Assembly (NCBI RefSeq): GCF_945859685.1
Contig: NC_079149.1
Span: 121,741,575 to 121,805,574 of the forward strand
Direction: 5' to 3'
DNA length: 64,000 bases
Source of the DNA: Eupeodes corollae
Lineage: Eukaryota > Arthropoda > Insecta > Diptera > Syrphidae
Shown here: in pieces, positions 36,641 through 47,690 of the stretch
Layout: each line of letters begins with the position of its first letter
Position numbering within the stretch: the stretch's first letter is position 1
Position numbers and translations under genes: made by a program
The notes under the pieces: generated by a model
What the model was told of the DNA's origin: nothing
Databases searched by the model: none
Seen by the model: the letters and a program-made list of their open reading frames with translations, nothing else

Positions 36641-38287
36641 TAAAAAAAAAGTATAGGAATTTTATCTGGTGCAGCGGAGAAACTGCTGTTCAGGCACATT
36701 TTTAATATAAAAGTATAAATATAACTACTATTTGTAAGCAGAGCATTTTCGATAGAAGAGCAAGTTCGAGCATTAAATTTACTATATCAATTTAAAAAAA
36801 GTTGAAAACCAATAAAGCTAGCGACTTTAATTAAAATTTGTATTATATATTGTGAAAAGATACCAAATTTGTATACATTCAAAGAAAAGTTTCTAACCCA
36901 AGTTTTTTAATAAATAAAAACAATTAAAAATTCCTCTTGGAATGTTTTTTAAACAAAAATAATGCAATCAAATTGAATGACTCCTTTCAAATCAATATTG
37001 ATTCCAGGATATCCTTATACGACATTTCATAGAAAAAACACTAAAAACAGTTTTATAAGCTCAACAACACCAGGAGCACAAATTAGTTTAACGAGTATTG
37101 AAAACGTCGCATATATCCTGACACGGTTGAACTCAGTATTTTGTAGACATATCACTATATCAGCATTATTTTGTCTATCCTAAACCAACTAACGTCGTCG
37201 TCGCATAGAAAAAACCATAAACAAATCTCTGTTTCATTTTCTATTTCAAAATATGCCCTCTAGTTTTTTTTATTATGAAATGAAATGAAAAAAATCTTTA
37301 ATGTTTTTTGTTTTTAGTTTTGAAATTTTTATTAGAGAGACTGTGATAATATTTTCAAATAGTATTTTTTTTTGTTGTTGATTTTTATTCCATTTTGTAT
37401 GCAAACTAAATGAAGTCATGCTAGCATAGTTGTGGTCAATAATATTGATGCATTCTACAGTTTTTAAAATTTTTGCTTTGGGGTTTTAACTAAAATTTTT
37501 CAACTAGAAAAAGAAGAGTTGGAGTTTATTAAATGGGAAAATAATCCCTTTTTATCGATAGAGAAGTTTCCACTCCTTTTTTTTAACTTTTCAAAATTAA
37601 AAATGAATAGAACAAAAGATAAAAAATGTATTTCATAGAATAAGGAATTTTGAATGTTCAATTTTGATGACCAAAACTAATAAAACAAAAGGTATTATGG
37701 ATGAGTAAAAAACAAGAGTGGTTTAAAAGACCACAAGTTATTTCAAAAATCCAATTGTATTATTTATGGTTCAATGAATCAAATAATTCGTAAGTTATAA
37801 TCATACTCATTGTCTAAGAGTATATTGTTTTTATTATTATTATTATTTTTTTTTTTTTAAACATTAAATTGAACTTATGAAAGGAATTTTAATTAAAATT
37901 AAAGTTTTATTTACTAAAGGAATTCATAGCATCAACCAACAATGTTTTTTTTCTTATTATTTTGTGGGGTTATTTATTAATTTAAAAGTTATTTAGAAAT
38001 GTTTGAGTATTATATGATTTTATTTTTGTTTTTATGAAGCTATTTTTCCATCTTGATTATTAATCGAATCGGAATATTTTTCAAGAAGCGGTTATCCGTT
38101 TTTTTTAAATTCCCTTTGGAAGTTGTTATAAATAATCGTTTTTATTTTAAGAATTTGACAACTATTTACCATTAATTTTTCAAAGCAAAAACTAAAATGT
38201 GGCATTAACATTAACAAAAATATATTTTTAACTTCCCAAATGAAGTTATTGTAATGGGTTCAAATAAATTTTGCTTTTAACATTAAA
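36641..38287. other. Non-coding stretch with a small family X scrap
   Basis: Bases 36820-36890 resemble 26140-26205 of family X copy F (GCTAGCGACTT, TATATTGTGAAAAGATACCAAA). The rest shows no gene or element. Confidence 0.4.
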
Positions 38288-40178
38288 AAAGAGGCTGGGA
38301 TGCGACCCACACTGATAACTTCCCATCCCGTCTGTCGATTTGTCTTGCTTAAAAGTTTGTCTATATGTACTCGTATCAATTTTTACCAAATTTGCGTACT
38401 ATTTTTTGTAGATTTTATTTTTTTATGAAAACACGGACTGTTGGATTTTTATATAAAAATTATTGAATATTGAAAACAATTTTTTCTGTGAAATAAAATA
38501 AGTTTGAAGCCAATATTTTTAATTTTTGAAAAGCTATTTGAGCCGAAAGTAAATTTTTACCAAGTTTTAGTATTGTTTTTTTACAGTTTTTTTTTGTAAA
38601 AAATCTGTCAATTCGAATTTTTTAAAATTTTTTCCAAATGTTGAAAACAATATTTCTTATCAGATAAAATTAGTTTGAAGCCAATATTTAAAATTTTTGA
38701 AAAGATATTTTAGTCGAAAATCAATTTTTACCAACTTTTATACTTTTTTTTTTAGGTTTTTATTTTTTGTAAAAAAAGCTGTCAATTAGATTTTTCTCAA
38801 AATTTTATCAGATGTCAAAAACATTATTCGTCGCTGCACAAAATTGTTTTAGAGATGAAATCATATTTCAGTCGTAAAATTTTATAGGTTACAAATTTTT
38901 TTTTAGTTTTTTTGATTTATAAAAAAACCGTTATATTGATTTTTTTCAAAAAATATACCTGTTTGGTATTACGTTACAATATATTATATAAAATTTAATT
39001 CAAGTTTTTAGCGTTTTTGGTTCGTAAGATATTTAAGGTTAACCAAAATTTTCACCTTTTTTTTTAAACTGCTATAGTAAAAAAACCACCCACGCAATTT
39101 TCTTGAGAGCCCTTTCTGCATCTTTCTGCCTTATTATCTGTATAACAAAATTTATTTGAAGTCGATATCTCATCTGGTTCTTGAGCTATGGACGACGAAA
39201 AAAATGTCGCGAACGTACGGACGTACGTACACACGCACGCACAGACATCTTTCTAAAATTCTTTTATTTCGACTCTAGGGACCTTGAAACGTCGAGAAAT
39301 GTCAAAATTTTCAATTTGACAAATCGGACCCATTACAATAACTTCCTAGGGGAAGTTTATAACCCTAACGTGATACCAAACAAATATGTTTTTGGAAAAA
39401 GTACAACTAAAGCTTTTTTTGTAATTAAAAAAATATGTTTGTCACCTCGATAATTTTACGAACAAAAAATATTTTTATCGCCAAAACATTTTTTTGTGCA
39501 AATAAAAATAATGTTTTTGATATCAGGTAAAATTGTGCGAAAAGTCGAGGAGACAGTTTTTTTTTACAAAAAATAAAAAACTAAACAAAACATTACTCAA
39601 ATTTTATACAAATTTATTTTCGACTCAAATATCTTTTCAAAAATTTGAGATTATTGCTTATCTAAAAATATTGTATTTTTGCAAAATTCCGCTTTTAAGT
39701 TTCCATTATAGAGAACAACAACATCAAAATTCGATTTCCGCATGTAAAGTGTGAACTTTTTGACATTATCAAAACGATTGTTATTTGTCAGCCTATTTAC
39801 AGCTTTTTGAAAAACAGAATTTTGGTACATAGAATTTTAAGATACAGAATTTTGAGCTACAGTATTTTGATCATACAGTACTTTGTACATACAGTATTAT
39901 GATCCATACAGGATTTTGAACCCAACCCTATTTGTTTATGTTAGAAATAAAAACTTTATACTAAAATTGGTAAAAATTGGTTTTCGAATAAAAATCTCGT
40001 TAACCAAAATAGATTTTGAAATCAAACTATTTTATCATAATATGGAAACATTTGTATTTATTTTAGAATGATTCAACTGACAACTTTATTAGCAAAACAT
40101 CAAAACCTACAAAAATTTTAAGTAAGACAAATCGACAGAAGGGATGGGAAGTTATCAATGTGGGTCACATCCCAGAAT
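38288..40178. repeat. Repeat family X, palindromic pair (copies B and E)
   Basis: Copy B runs in plus from GAGGCTGGGATGCGACCCAC at 38291 through monomers that recur at 38502, 38673 and about 38843 (170-171 bases apart), then the CGTACGGACGTACGTACAC run at 39213-39243 and the GACATCTTTCTAAAA segment to about 39370. Copy E follows in the opposite orientation and ends at 40175 with the complement of CTGGGATGTGACCCACATTG. The first 58 or so bases of each end match as inverted repeats with few differences. It is either one fold-back element or two copies joined tail to tail. No protein is encoded. Confidence 0.75.
39814..39923. repeat. Minisatellite, 15-17-bp unit
   Basis: Seven degenerate copies of ACAGAATTTTGRTACAT-like units follow one another inside family X copy E. 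The units drift from AGAATTTTAAGATAC to AGTATTATGATCCATAC. No other X copy here has it, so it arose locally. Confidence 0.65.
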
Positions 40179-40276
40179 CTTTTTTTAATTATCATTTGTT
40201 AAGAATTACGTTTTTAGTAATTGGTGATATGTTTTTTCATATTCAATCATACCTTAAATCACATATCCTAATTATA

Positions 40277-40591
40277 AAGGGTTTTCAATACGGGCGGGTA
40301 GATGTTGAAATGGAATAAAACAAGCTGTGTAAGCTGATTGTTTACAGAACCGGTAGTTTAAAATTTGGCCACTAAACCTTGGAGAGTCGACTGTGAAGGT
40401 AGACCACGTTTACCAAAAAATGGGCGCAATGCGTGCATCGCTTGTGTTAGCTTACACTCATTTAATATTAAAGTTTTATCATTTAACTTGGCATAATGAT
40501 TTTGCATAAACAAAAGATTTGACAGATGTCACCAAAACAAAATTTCCACCATGGGGCGCAAAAATCTACTCGCACCAATTGCAAAACCCTT
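40277..40591 (-). mobile_element. Deletion-derivative mariner element
   Basis: The ends are AAGGGTTTTCAAT and ATTGCAAAACCCTT, with TA on both sides (40275-40276 and 40592-40593). The 315-bp element keeps part of a transposase on the minus strand (40374-40440 region): ALRPFFGKRGLPSQSTLQGL, then VAKF(stop)TTGSVNNQ. This is the N-terminal DNA-binding region of mariner-type transposases. The catalytic domain is deleted, so the copy could move only if another element supplied the enzyme. The terminal repeats differ from those at 18053, so it is another family. Confidence 0.75.
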
Positions 40592-43500
40592 TAGTTTACC
40601 TAAAGGCTACTTATTAATGGGATGAAAAGGGAAAATTTTAAAGCTTTGTAGCTTATGAGCTCAACATTTTAAGATCTTAATTAATAGTGCCAGCTAAGAA
40701 AATATTTTTTAAAACAACAATACAAATATGACAACAATACTCCATTGGCCACGATAAACTTCTTAACTTCTGTAAACTAAAATTTATACTGTTAACATTT
40801 CAATGAATCAAAAAATTATGATTTTTTATAATTTCCTCTCATCAGTTCTCCATTTTTTGTTTGTTTTAAAGTCAACTTAAATTAATTCTTTTAAGCTATT
40901 AAAATTCATGGAATAAGTGGGGACAATTAAGTTATACCTTTTTTAAAAGGTGTGTCAACAGTATTTCTTAGAATTTTATAGTGGGTTGAAAAAGTTAAAA
41001 TTCTTGGAATACAAAATAATGAAATATGAAAGAGCAAGGAATAATTTTCTGTAAAATAAAACCTATAATTAACAAACACGGAATATACTTACGTAGTGTA
41101 ATTTCACGTAGCATGAGTAGGTGTTAATATTACAAACATAAATAATTTTTTGTTACATTAGTTTTCAAAATATTTCAATTGGTTTACCCTTAAAAGCTAA
41201 ACTTATAATAAGCTGTTTTTTTGCCAGTTTCATAATGTCTACAATTCTTAAAATTTTGTATTATTGGTATGAAAATATTTCTACAACCTACTCAAAGCCT
41301 TACAAATTCGTTCATGTGATGTTTTCGACCAAAACCACGCCAATTTCATATATTTATGTGATGAAAATTCAAAATATTCGAATAATTTTATTTCAAAAAT
41401 ATGCATCACTTCATCAAAATCAGCTTCAAAAACCTCGTATAAGTTATTTGCCACGTATCTCTATGGCTGTTGGGAGAACATTGAATAGGTATACTACGAA
41501 ACTTCTGGCATTCCTAAATATAAAACAATACGAAGATCCCCCAAGTTCGTCGTCATACAAAAAGAGAAATATATGAATACTCCAACAGGGAAACATAACA
41601 TAATAATCATCCAATGTACGATGTGCTCTGGAGCTTCATTCCCATGGCCTGGCCATGTCCCATTTCCAGTCCCTGAGTTTGCATTCATACTTGTAGTTTA
41701 TTTTGAATGTGCCCTTGTGTTGTATAAGAATTATTATATGTACGTGTCGTACATATGTATATCAATTTATATGATAATTTGATTTTGGCAAACTTAACTT
41801 GATTTGGCTTCACATATTTGCACTACTCGAACGCTATACACTTTCTCTCAGATTCAAACCAAACAACCTTTACTTTCCTCCAACAAAGATAATATCATTT
41901 TGACTTCATGCCTGGTCATTAGTTTTGTTTTTCTTCTCTTTTTTGTTGCAAAAGGAAGGGAAAAAAGGACACTTTTGCAATTGGATTTTCGAATCTGAGA
42001 AATGTCAAAAGAATAATTCTCCCGCCAAAACACACACACAGACACATATAGAACAACAACTCAAAAAGAAATCTGTGTCTGCCAATTTTGTTTTCCCTTA
42101 AAGAATAAAAAAAAAAACATAAAAAAGTCTTTAATATATTTGTCAAATAAGAATCCTTGAAACTTAAACACATCAAACGAAAATCTGACGAAGAACGCCA
42201 TTTAAAGTGACATTGATGGATTGCTTCTGGTCCGTTCTCATTTTGACACACACTCTAATTGATAAGTAACTTGTCAATTGAACGCAATCTGTCAAAATTG
42301 ATGCAATTTTATTCTCATTTGATGTCAAAATATAAATGTTTTTTGTTTTTAAATGGCAATCTTGCAGACATTGTAAACGAAACATATGAACATAAATAAA
42401 TTTTATTTTTTTCTGGATTTAATAATGTCTGGACAAAGTTTCAATGCTTCCATATACCTACCATATTATTTATTGCGATATGTCACAACGTAATTGACTT
42501 CTTTAACGTCAAACAGGTGCCAAAGCTTTACTCTAGCTATAGCTACTAGATGGCAGGTAGGTAGGTAAGGATAAGGAAAAGGAATATCAATTCCGTGTTT
42601 GGAATATTAAATTGTCATGGTTGTACGTTTGAAGCGGACACATGGTTGGTACACAAAATGTCGCTCGTTTTGGCATCACGAAGCATATATTTAGCCAACA
42701 ACTTCTAGGGAATGTTTTATTTTTGTTGTTTTTGTATTTTTTTTGCCATCCCTCTCTGCTGTCAGGATAAAGGACATACATATGAACGTAAGGTGTATTC
42801 ATATATATTGAGTGACATGAAAATATTTGTATATCAATATTTTATGACGAGTAGAGTCGATTAATTTAAGGACTTGTCTAGATTAAATTATTGGATGTTG
42901 ATGTTGATGTCTGGATGGTGGAGCAACATGGTAAATTTAATTTATAAGGATTCGATATTTGAATGGAATCATATTTACGAATATTGAATAACTTATATGT
43001 ATATGTATGTATGTGTGCATATATGAGTGCACTCTTGTGCATGTTTTGTATTATATTTCGGATGCACATACTATGATATGATATGGTAGTTAATATTCAA
43101 AATTTTGGAATCATAATAAATAATATTAAGAAATTAATTTAATTTAATGTCTTTGACATATCCATCTACCTGTATCCGTATACACACATATGTTAAAATT
43201 TGGAATTGTTGGTAAAATTCTGAGTGATATGGTATCAATATTATAATTGATTGGAAGAGTGACATAAAATTAATTTAACTTCATATCATTTTACAAACTT
43301 GATCGTTTAATCGGTGTTGCCACTGGTTTTCAGAAATGCGTATAAAATGTAATCTAAGAATTATCAACAATTACAAGTTAATGACAAATTTGTGAAATAC
43401 TTCAGATTTGATTGTGTTAGTTTGTAGCATAGGATTTGGTACAAAATTGAAAAAAATATGAAATAAAGAAAAACTGTTAAGTAAAGAAGATTGTCAGATT

Positions 43501-44930
43501 TTACAATTTTGTCAAAAAAATCAGTGCTCTGATAGCAGGAGCTTAAGGTTGATGGTAACCAAATACCTTATAATATAATAGCCTTATAATGTGACAGAGA
43601 AGAAATGTCATTAGTTGGTAGGCGCCTTAAACAACTACTTAGGACAACGCCTATGAAGCTTGCATAGGTTTTGAGTAGTTGAATCATGAAAAAAAGCTAA
43701 AGTTTTTTGGTAACTCTCCTGAGCTTCCAAAATCCCACAAAAGAAAAATATTTGCAGGATTTTGTAACCACCTCAGACAAGATAAACCTATGGATTCCGA
43801 TTTTGCAAAATAAGTGTTTTTGTTATTCAATGCTCCCATACAAAAGGGCACACGAAAAGATGCAGCGGACAAAATTTTTAAAAACGATTTTTTTTTTAAA
43901 CGAATTTGTTTGTTCTTAACATTGACATTTTAAATGGTGTCCATATTATTGAATCCATTTCTGTCAAAATGACTGTCAAATTACAATTAATATCTAAACT
44001 ACAGCATTAAGGTGAAAAAATCCAAGATCTGAGTAGTTTGCACAGTTGATTTGGAGTCGAGCGAAAATTCAATTTAAGGTATTACTAATCGTCGAGATAT
44101 CCAAGAGCTACCAACAACTTCAGAAAAAAGTCAAGTTTTGTGGGAATCATGTAATTTGACCTTATTTCAGTTTTTTTAAAGAACTTTTTGGAGCCATAGA
44201 TCAATACGAATAAACTATAATCCTCAGGCCTTTAAAGATAACAAAGCAGTCATGGTGAGTTGGAAATTTTAGATGCACGTTACCCAGCTAAAAAATTACT
44301 TGAAATGTCAAAGAAAGTCGGACAGTGCAAATTTATCTCTATTGTCGAAATTCCTCTCATACTAAGTTGTTAAAGTTTAAGTTTGTTCGTTCATTTTTCA
44401 ATAACAGGTTGAACTGTTCAAATGTCAAATGAAGAAACGTTAAAAATTGACAGCTGCCTAACAAGCAGACTATCACAACAAAACTCTTATTGAAAAACCC
44501 AAAAATTTAGAGGTCAAAAAATTACCGTTATTTAATTTCGAATTAGATGTTCCGGCTTAATGTTTGTCGTGTAGAGCTTTTTATGTTTTTCAACCTTCAT
44601 GATGATGTTTTTCTTTCAATTTTGGTTATCAAACTCTGGACTTTTTAAACTGTTTATTCCGTGATGATTAACTGTTGACTAGCCTTTAATATTTTGTTGA
44701 TAACTAGTAACTTGTAACAATTTTGTGTGTTGAGAACTTTGTATAATCGAAACTTTCACAACTAAGTAAAGTTTCAAATTCATCAATTCTCAGATTTTTG
44801 AGTGTTGTTTCAACGAATTTTCACTCCATGTCATGCTTACAAATCAAGATAAGATATTATGGTTTCAAGCATAACACGTATTTTTTTAATAAAACCTTTT
44901 CTTAACACCCAAAATAAATCGAAAAAAATA
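40592..44930. other. Non-coding stretch, about 4.3 kb
   Basis: No gene or element recognised. GC-richer patches at 41600-41690 and 42180-42330 might be regulatory DNA. Frames at 41235-41576 and 43684-43872 are unremarkable. Confidence 0.4.
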
Positions 44931-45585
44931 ATTCTAAGGAGGTTTTTGTATGAAATTTTATACTCACAGTTTAAGGCAGCTGCTTGCCGAATTTTTTATA
45001 ATTGAATATAAGAATGAAACAACAACAACTTGTGTGTGCTACCACCAAGTTCATAGGCTGGAGTTATAGCTATTTCACGGGGGCCAACCCGATCATCAGA
45101 CTCCTTTAGTGGTGCTTAATCGCTTTTTGTTCAATTTAATTTTTGAAGAACTTTTGCCCGAGCTGGGCTTGAACAAGCGATCTAGCGTGTGAGGAGCTAG
45201 TGCACTACGCACTACGCCACCGCACCCACATGAAAGTTGTAAGCCAATTACAGGTTTTTTCGTTCTATCGAACTATACTGAACCGATTAGCATTTTTCTA
45301 AGCACACACAAGTAATTGTTGTTGTTTTATTCAGTTTCTTTCTAGTATCTCCTCTCGGGCAAAAGTTCTTCAAAAATTAAATTGAACAAAAAGCGATTAA
45401 GCACCACTAAAGGAGTCTGATGATCGGGTTGGCCCCCGTGAAATAGCTATAACTCCAGCCTATGAACTTGGTGGTAGTACACACAAGTTGTTGTTGTTTC
45501 ATTCTTATATTCAATTATAAAAAATTCGGCAAGCAGCTGCCTTAAACTGTGAGTATAAAATTTCATGCAAAAACCTCCTTAGAAT
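44931..45585. repeat. Fold-back structure: inverted 230-bp arms
   Basis: Bases 44931-45160 and 45356-45585 are near-identical reverse complements of equal length, 230 bases each, separated by 195 bases. Each arm contains the 3' part of SINE-2 plus a non-SINE flank (complement of TAAAAAATTCGGCAAGCAGC and TTCATGCAAAAACCTCC). The 195-base loop is itself repeated, inverted, at 45680-45844. RNA from either strand would form a very long hairpin. Confidence 0.85.
45020..45229 (-). mobile_element. SINE-2, tRNA-derived, complete copy
   Basis: On the minus strand it runs from GTGGGTGCGGTGGCGTAGTG (A-box-like GTGGCGTAGTG) through a B-box-like TTGTTCAAGCC (complement at 45166-45176) and a unique body to a (GTT)n tail, AAGTTGTTGTTGTT. 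It is distinct from SINE-1 in head, body and tail. Other copies are at 45356-45520 (3' part only) and at 45808-47680, split by a retrotransposon. Confidence 0.75.
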
Positions 45586-45844
45586 TGTAAAAATTAAAAA
45601 AAATCTTGACCCGTGTCAACTCTTTCGCCCCATCTCCCTCCTCATACGAATCCAATCGAAATCGTTGGCTTATGAAAAAGAGAGGAGATACTAGAAAGAA
45701 ACTGAATAAAACAACAACAATTACTTGTGTGTGCTTAGAAAAATGCTAATCGGTTCAGTATAGTTCGATAGAACGAAAAAATCTGTAATTGGCTTACAAC
45801 TTTCATGTGGGTGCGGTGGCGTAGTGCGTAGTGCACTAGCTCCT

Positions 45845-47487
45845 GAATTCGCCGATTCTCTTCAGCATTTACACCAGCGATCTGATAGGTAGTCTTACAA
45901 AGGCAATTGCGTACGCCGATGATCTAATTGCGTACAGAACGGCCCGAAAGGTTGAGGTTATTAGAATTCTCTTGCAGCGTGATTTCGACAAGATTCAGCG
46001 ATATTGCGACGACTGGAAACTGAAAATAAATGTCCAGAAGTCAGAGACAATTCTGTTTCGGACTCCGTTGGCTAGGGCCACGAGGGATACGTGTAAAAAT
46101 TGGCGCAAGATGGTCATCGTTGATCTTCACGGGCAGCCATTAGCGAGCAAAAGTGTAGTGAAGTACCTCGGTATCTGGTTAGATCAGTATTTGTATTTCG
46201 ACAGACATATAAATGCTGCTCTGACCAGGGCCAGAGGAGCCTTCGCTCTGACGAAACGGCTGTTTTTTAGCAGTCGGCTTGACCCCAGAGTGAAGGTAAT
46301 TTGCTACATGGCCCTCATACGGCCAATGATCGTTTATGGTTGTCCTGTGTGGTTCAACGTTGCCCCTTCCCAGATGGAGAAGTTTCGGGTGTTCGAGCGG
46401 CAGTGTTTACGCCGCTGTACCGGCTTATATCGAACAGCCGAATCTTCTTATGTGCATTACTATTCAAACGAGGTCCTATACAACGGGGCTCTAATCAACA
46501 GAATTGACAATTTCGTGATAAAACTCGTTCGAGGTCACATTGCAAGAGCTATGTCTTCGACCAACAATTTAATTTTCGGGGCGTTCTATCCGAACGACGA
46601 GTATTTTGAAAGTGCACGCTTGAGCGGGTTCATTCCACCAGAGGCATTCCTCTTTTTAGACAAATGCGGTCTGATACAGGATAGATTGGCAGTCCCGTTA
46701 ATCTACCACGTCAGACGAAGAACCGTAGATAGGCGACTCCCGTACAATCGGGACGTCTTGGCACAAGGTGGAGCGGAGCTCCTTCGGTTCAGTAGGGCTG
46801 TGTCCGAGCGGGACCGAACTGATAGGGTGAAGCAGGAGAACCAGTTTTGGTGGCTTCAATCGGCACTTGATAGTGGGTAGGCGGGATGGGGTTTTTAAGC
46901 CTTGGCCGGCTTACGTACTTGTTTTATAGTTTTAAGGTTTAGTTTTAAGTAGAATAGGCATAGTGGCACAAAAAAAATACAAAAAAAAAAAAAAAAACTA
47001 AAAAAAATAAAAAAAAACAAGGAATATAAAAAACAAAAAAAAAAAAAAAAAAATTTAAAAACGTACAAAAAAGACAATAAAATATAAAAACAAAAAATGT
47101 TAGATTTGCTGCCGTGGTTGTTCTAGTTTTAAGTAGTTTATAGGTAGAATAGGTAGTTTAAGTTAGCTTTAAGTTTTATTTAAGGACCTAACTTTAAGTA
47201 GTTTGTAAGTAAAAATAAATAAAAAAGGATATTGATATTAGTTTTTTGTTCAAATTTTCTAATAAATACAAAAATAAATGAAATGAAATTTAAATGAAGT
47301 AAAATAGATCTTAGGGCCGAAAGGCATTAGTTTTAAGTGTTATAGTTTAACTTAGAGTGTCCGTATGGGACCATTAAGTTAGTTGTAAGTTATGGATAAT
47401 TAGGCTAGTTTTATGAATTTTTGTCTAGCTTTAAGATAGGTTTAAGATTGAATAAATAAAAATTATTTTGGAAAAAAAAAAAAAAAA
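45845..47487 (+). mobile_element. Non-LTR retrotransposon, LOA/jockey type, 5'-truncated
   Basis: The 1643-bp insert is bounded by the direct repeat GTGCACTAGCTCCT at 45831-45844 and 47488-47501 and ends in an A run, the signs of target-primed reverse transcription. It starts inside the RT gene and keeps the C-terminal coding part and a 3' UTR of about 600 bp with A-rich stretches (46968-47060). The last 150 bases recur at 58783-58916, showing that the family moved more than once. Confidence 0.9.
45846..46880 (+). CDS. Reverse transcriptase C-terminal part (LOA/jockey type)
   Basis: The frame is open from the left edge of the insert (NSPILFSIYTSDL at 45846) with no ATG, since the 5' part was lost. 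AYADD, the RT catalytic box, lies at 45909-45923. Then come LKINVQKSETILF and VKYLGIWLDQYLYFDRHI, the thumb region typical of insect non-LTR RTs, followed by CYMALIRPMIVYGCPVWF and a family-specific C-terminus with CLRRCTGLYRTAESSYVHYY. About 344 codons remain without a stop or frameshift, so the copy is young. No RNase H domain is visible before the stop at 46878. The clade is uncertain: I lean to LOA-like because of the C-terminus, with jockey as the alternative. Confidence 0.85.
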   Translation, partial: NSPILFSIYTSDLIGSLTKAIAYADDLIAYRTARKVEVIRILLQRDFDKIQRYCDDWKLKINVQKSETILFRTPLARATRDTCKNWRKMVIVDLHGQPLASKSVVKYLGIWLDQYLYFDRHINAALTRARGAFALTKRLFFSSRLDPRVKVICYMALIRPMIVYGCPVWFNVAPSQMEKFRVFERQCLRRCTGLYRTAESSYVHYYSNEVLYNGALINRIDNFVIKLVRGHIARAMSSTNNLIFGAFYPNDEYFESARLSGFIPPEAFLFLDKCGLIQDRLAVPLIYHVRRRTVDRRLPYNRDVLAQGGAELLRFSRAVSERDRTDRVKQENQFWWLQSALDSG

Positions 47488-47690
47488 GTGCACTAGCTCC
47501 TCACACGCTAGATCGCTTGTTCAAGCCCAGCTCGGGCAAAAATTCTTCAAAAATTAAATTGAACAAAAAGCGATTAAGCACCACTAAAGGAGTCTGATGA
47601 TCGGGTTGCCCCCCGTGAAATAGCTATAACTCCAGCCTATGAACTTGGTGGTAGCACACACAAGTTGTTGTTGTTTCATTTTTATATTCA

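Larger units (their letters stand above)
45808..47690 (+). mobile_element. SINE-2 copy split by a non-LTR retrotransposon
   Basis: The SINE head (45808-45844) and the rest (47488-47680) would join seamlessly, apart from the 14-bp duplication GTGCACTAGCTCCT found on both sides of the insert. The joined copy matches 45020-45229 in reverse complement. After the (GTT)n tail, homology to the fold-back arm stops near 47690. Confidence 0.8.

Noticed and set aside
39181..39453. Frames with RTDVRTHARTD-like runs here and, on the minus strand, at 25790-26087.
   Set aside because: They arise from the GTAC/GCAC repeat in family X in opposite orientations and with differing flanks; not a protein.
46895..47077. 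Phe-rich frame on the minus strand.
   Set aside because: It is the complement of the A-rich 3' UTR of the non-LTR element.
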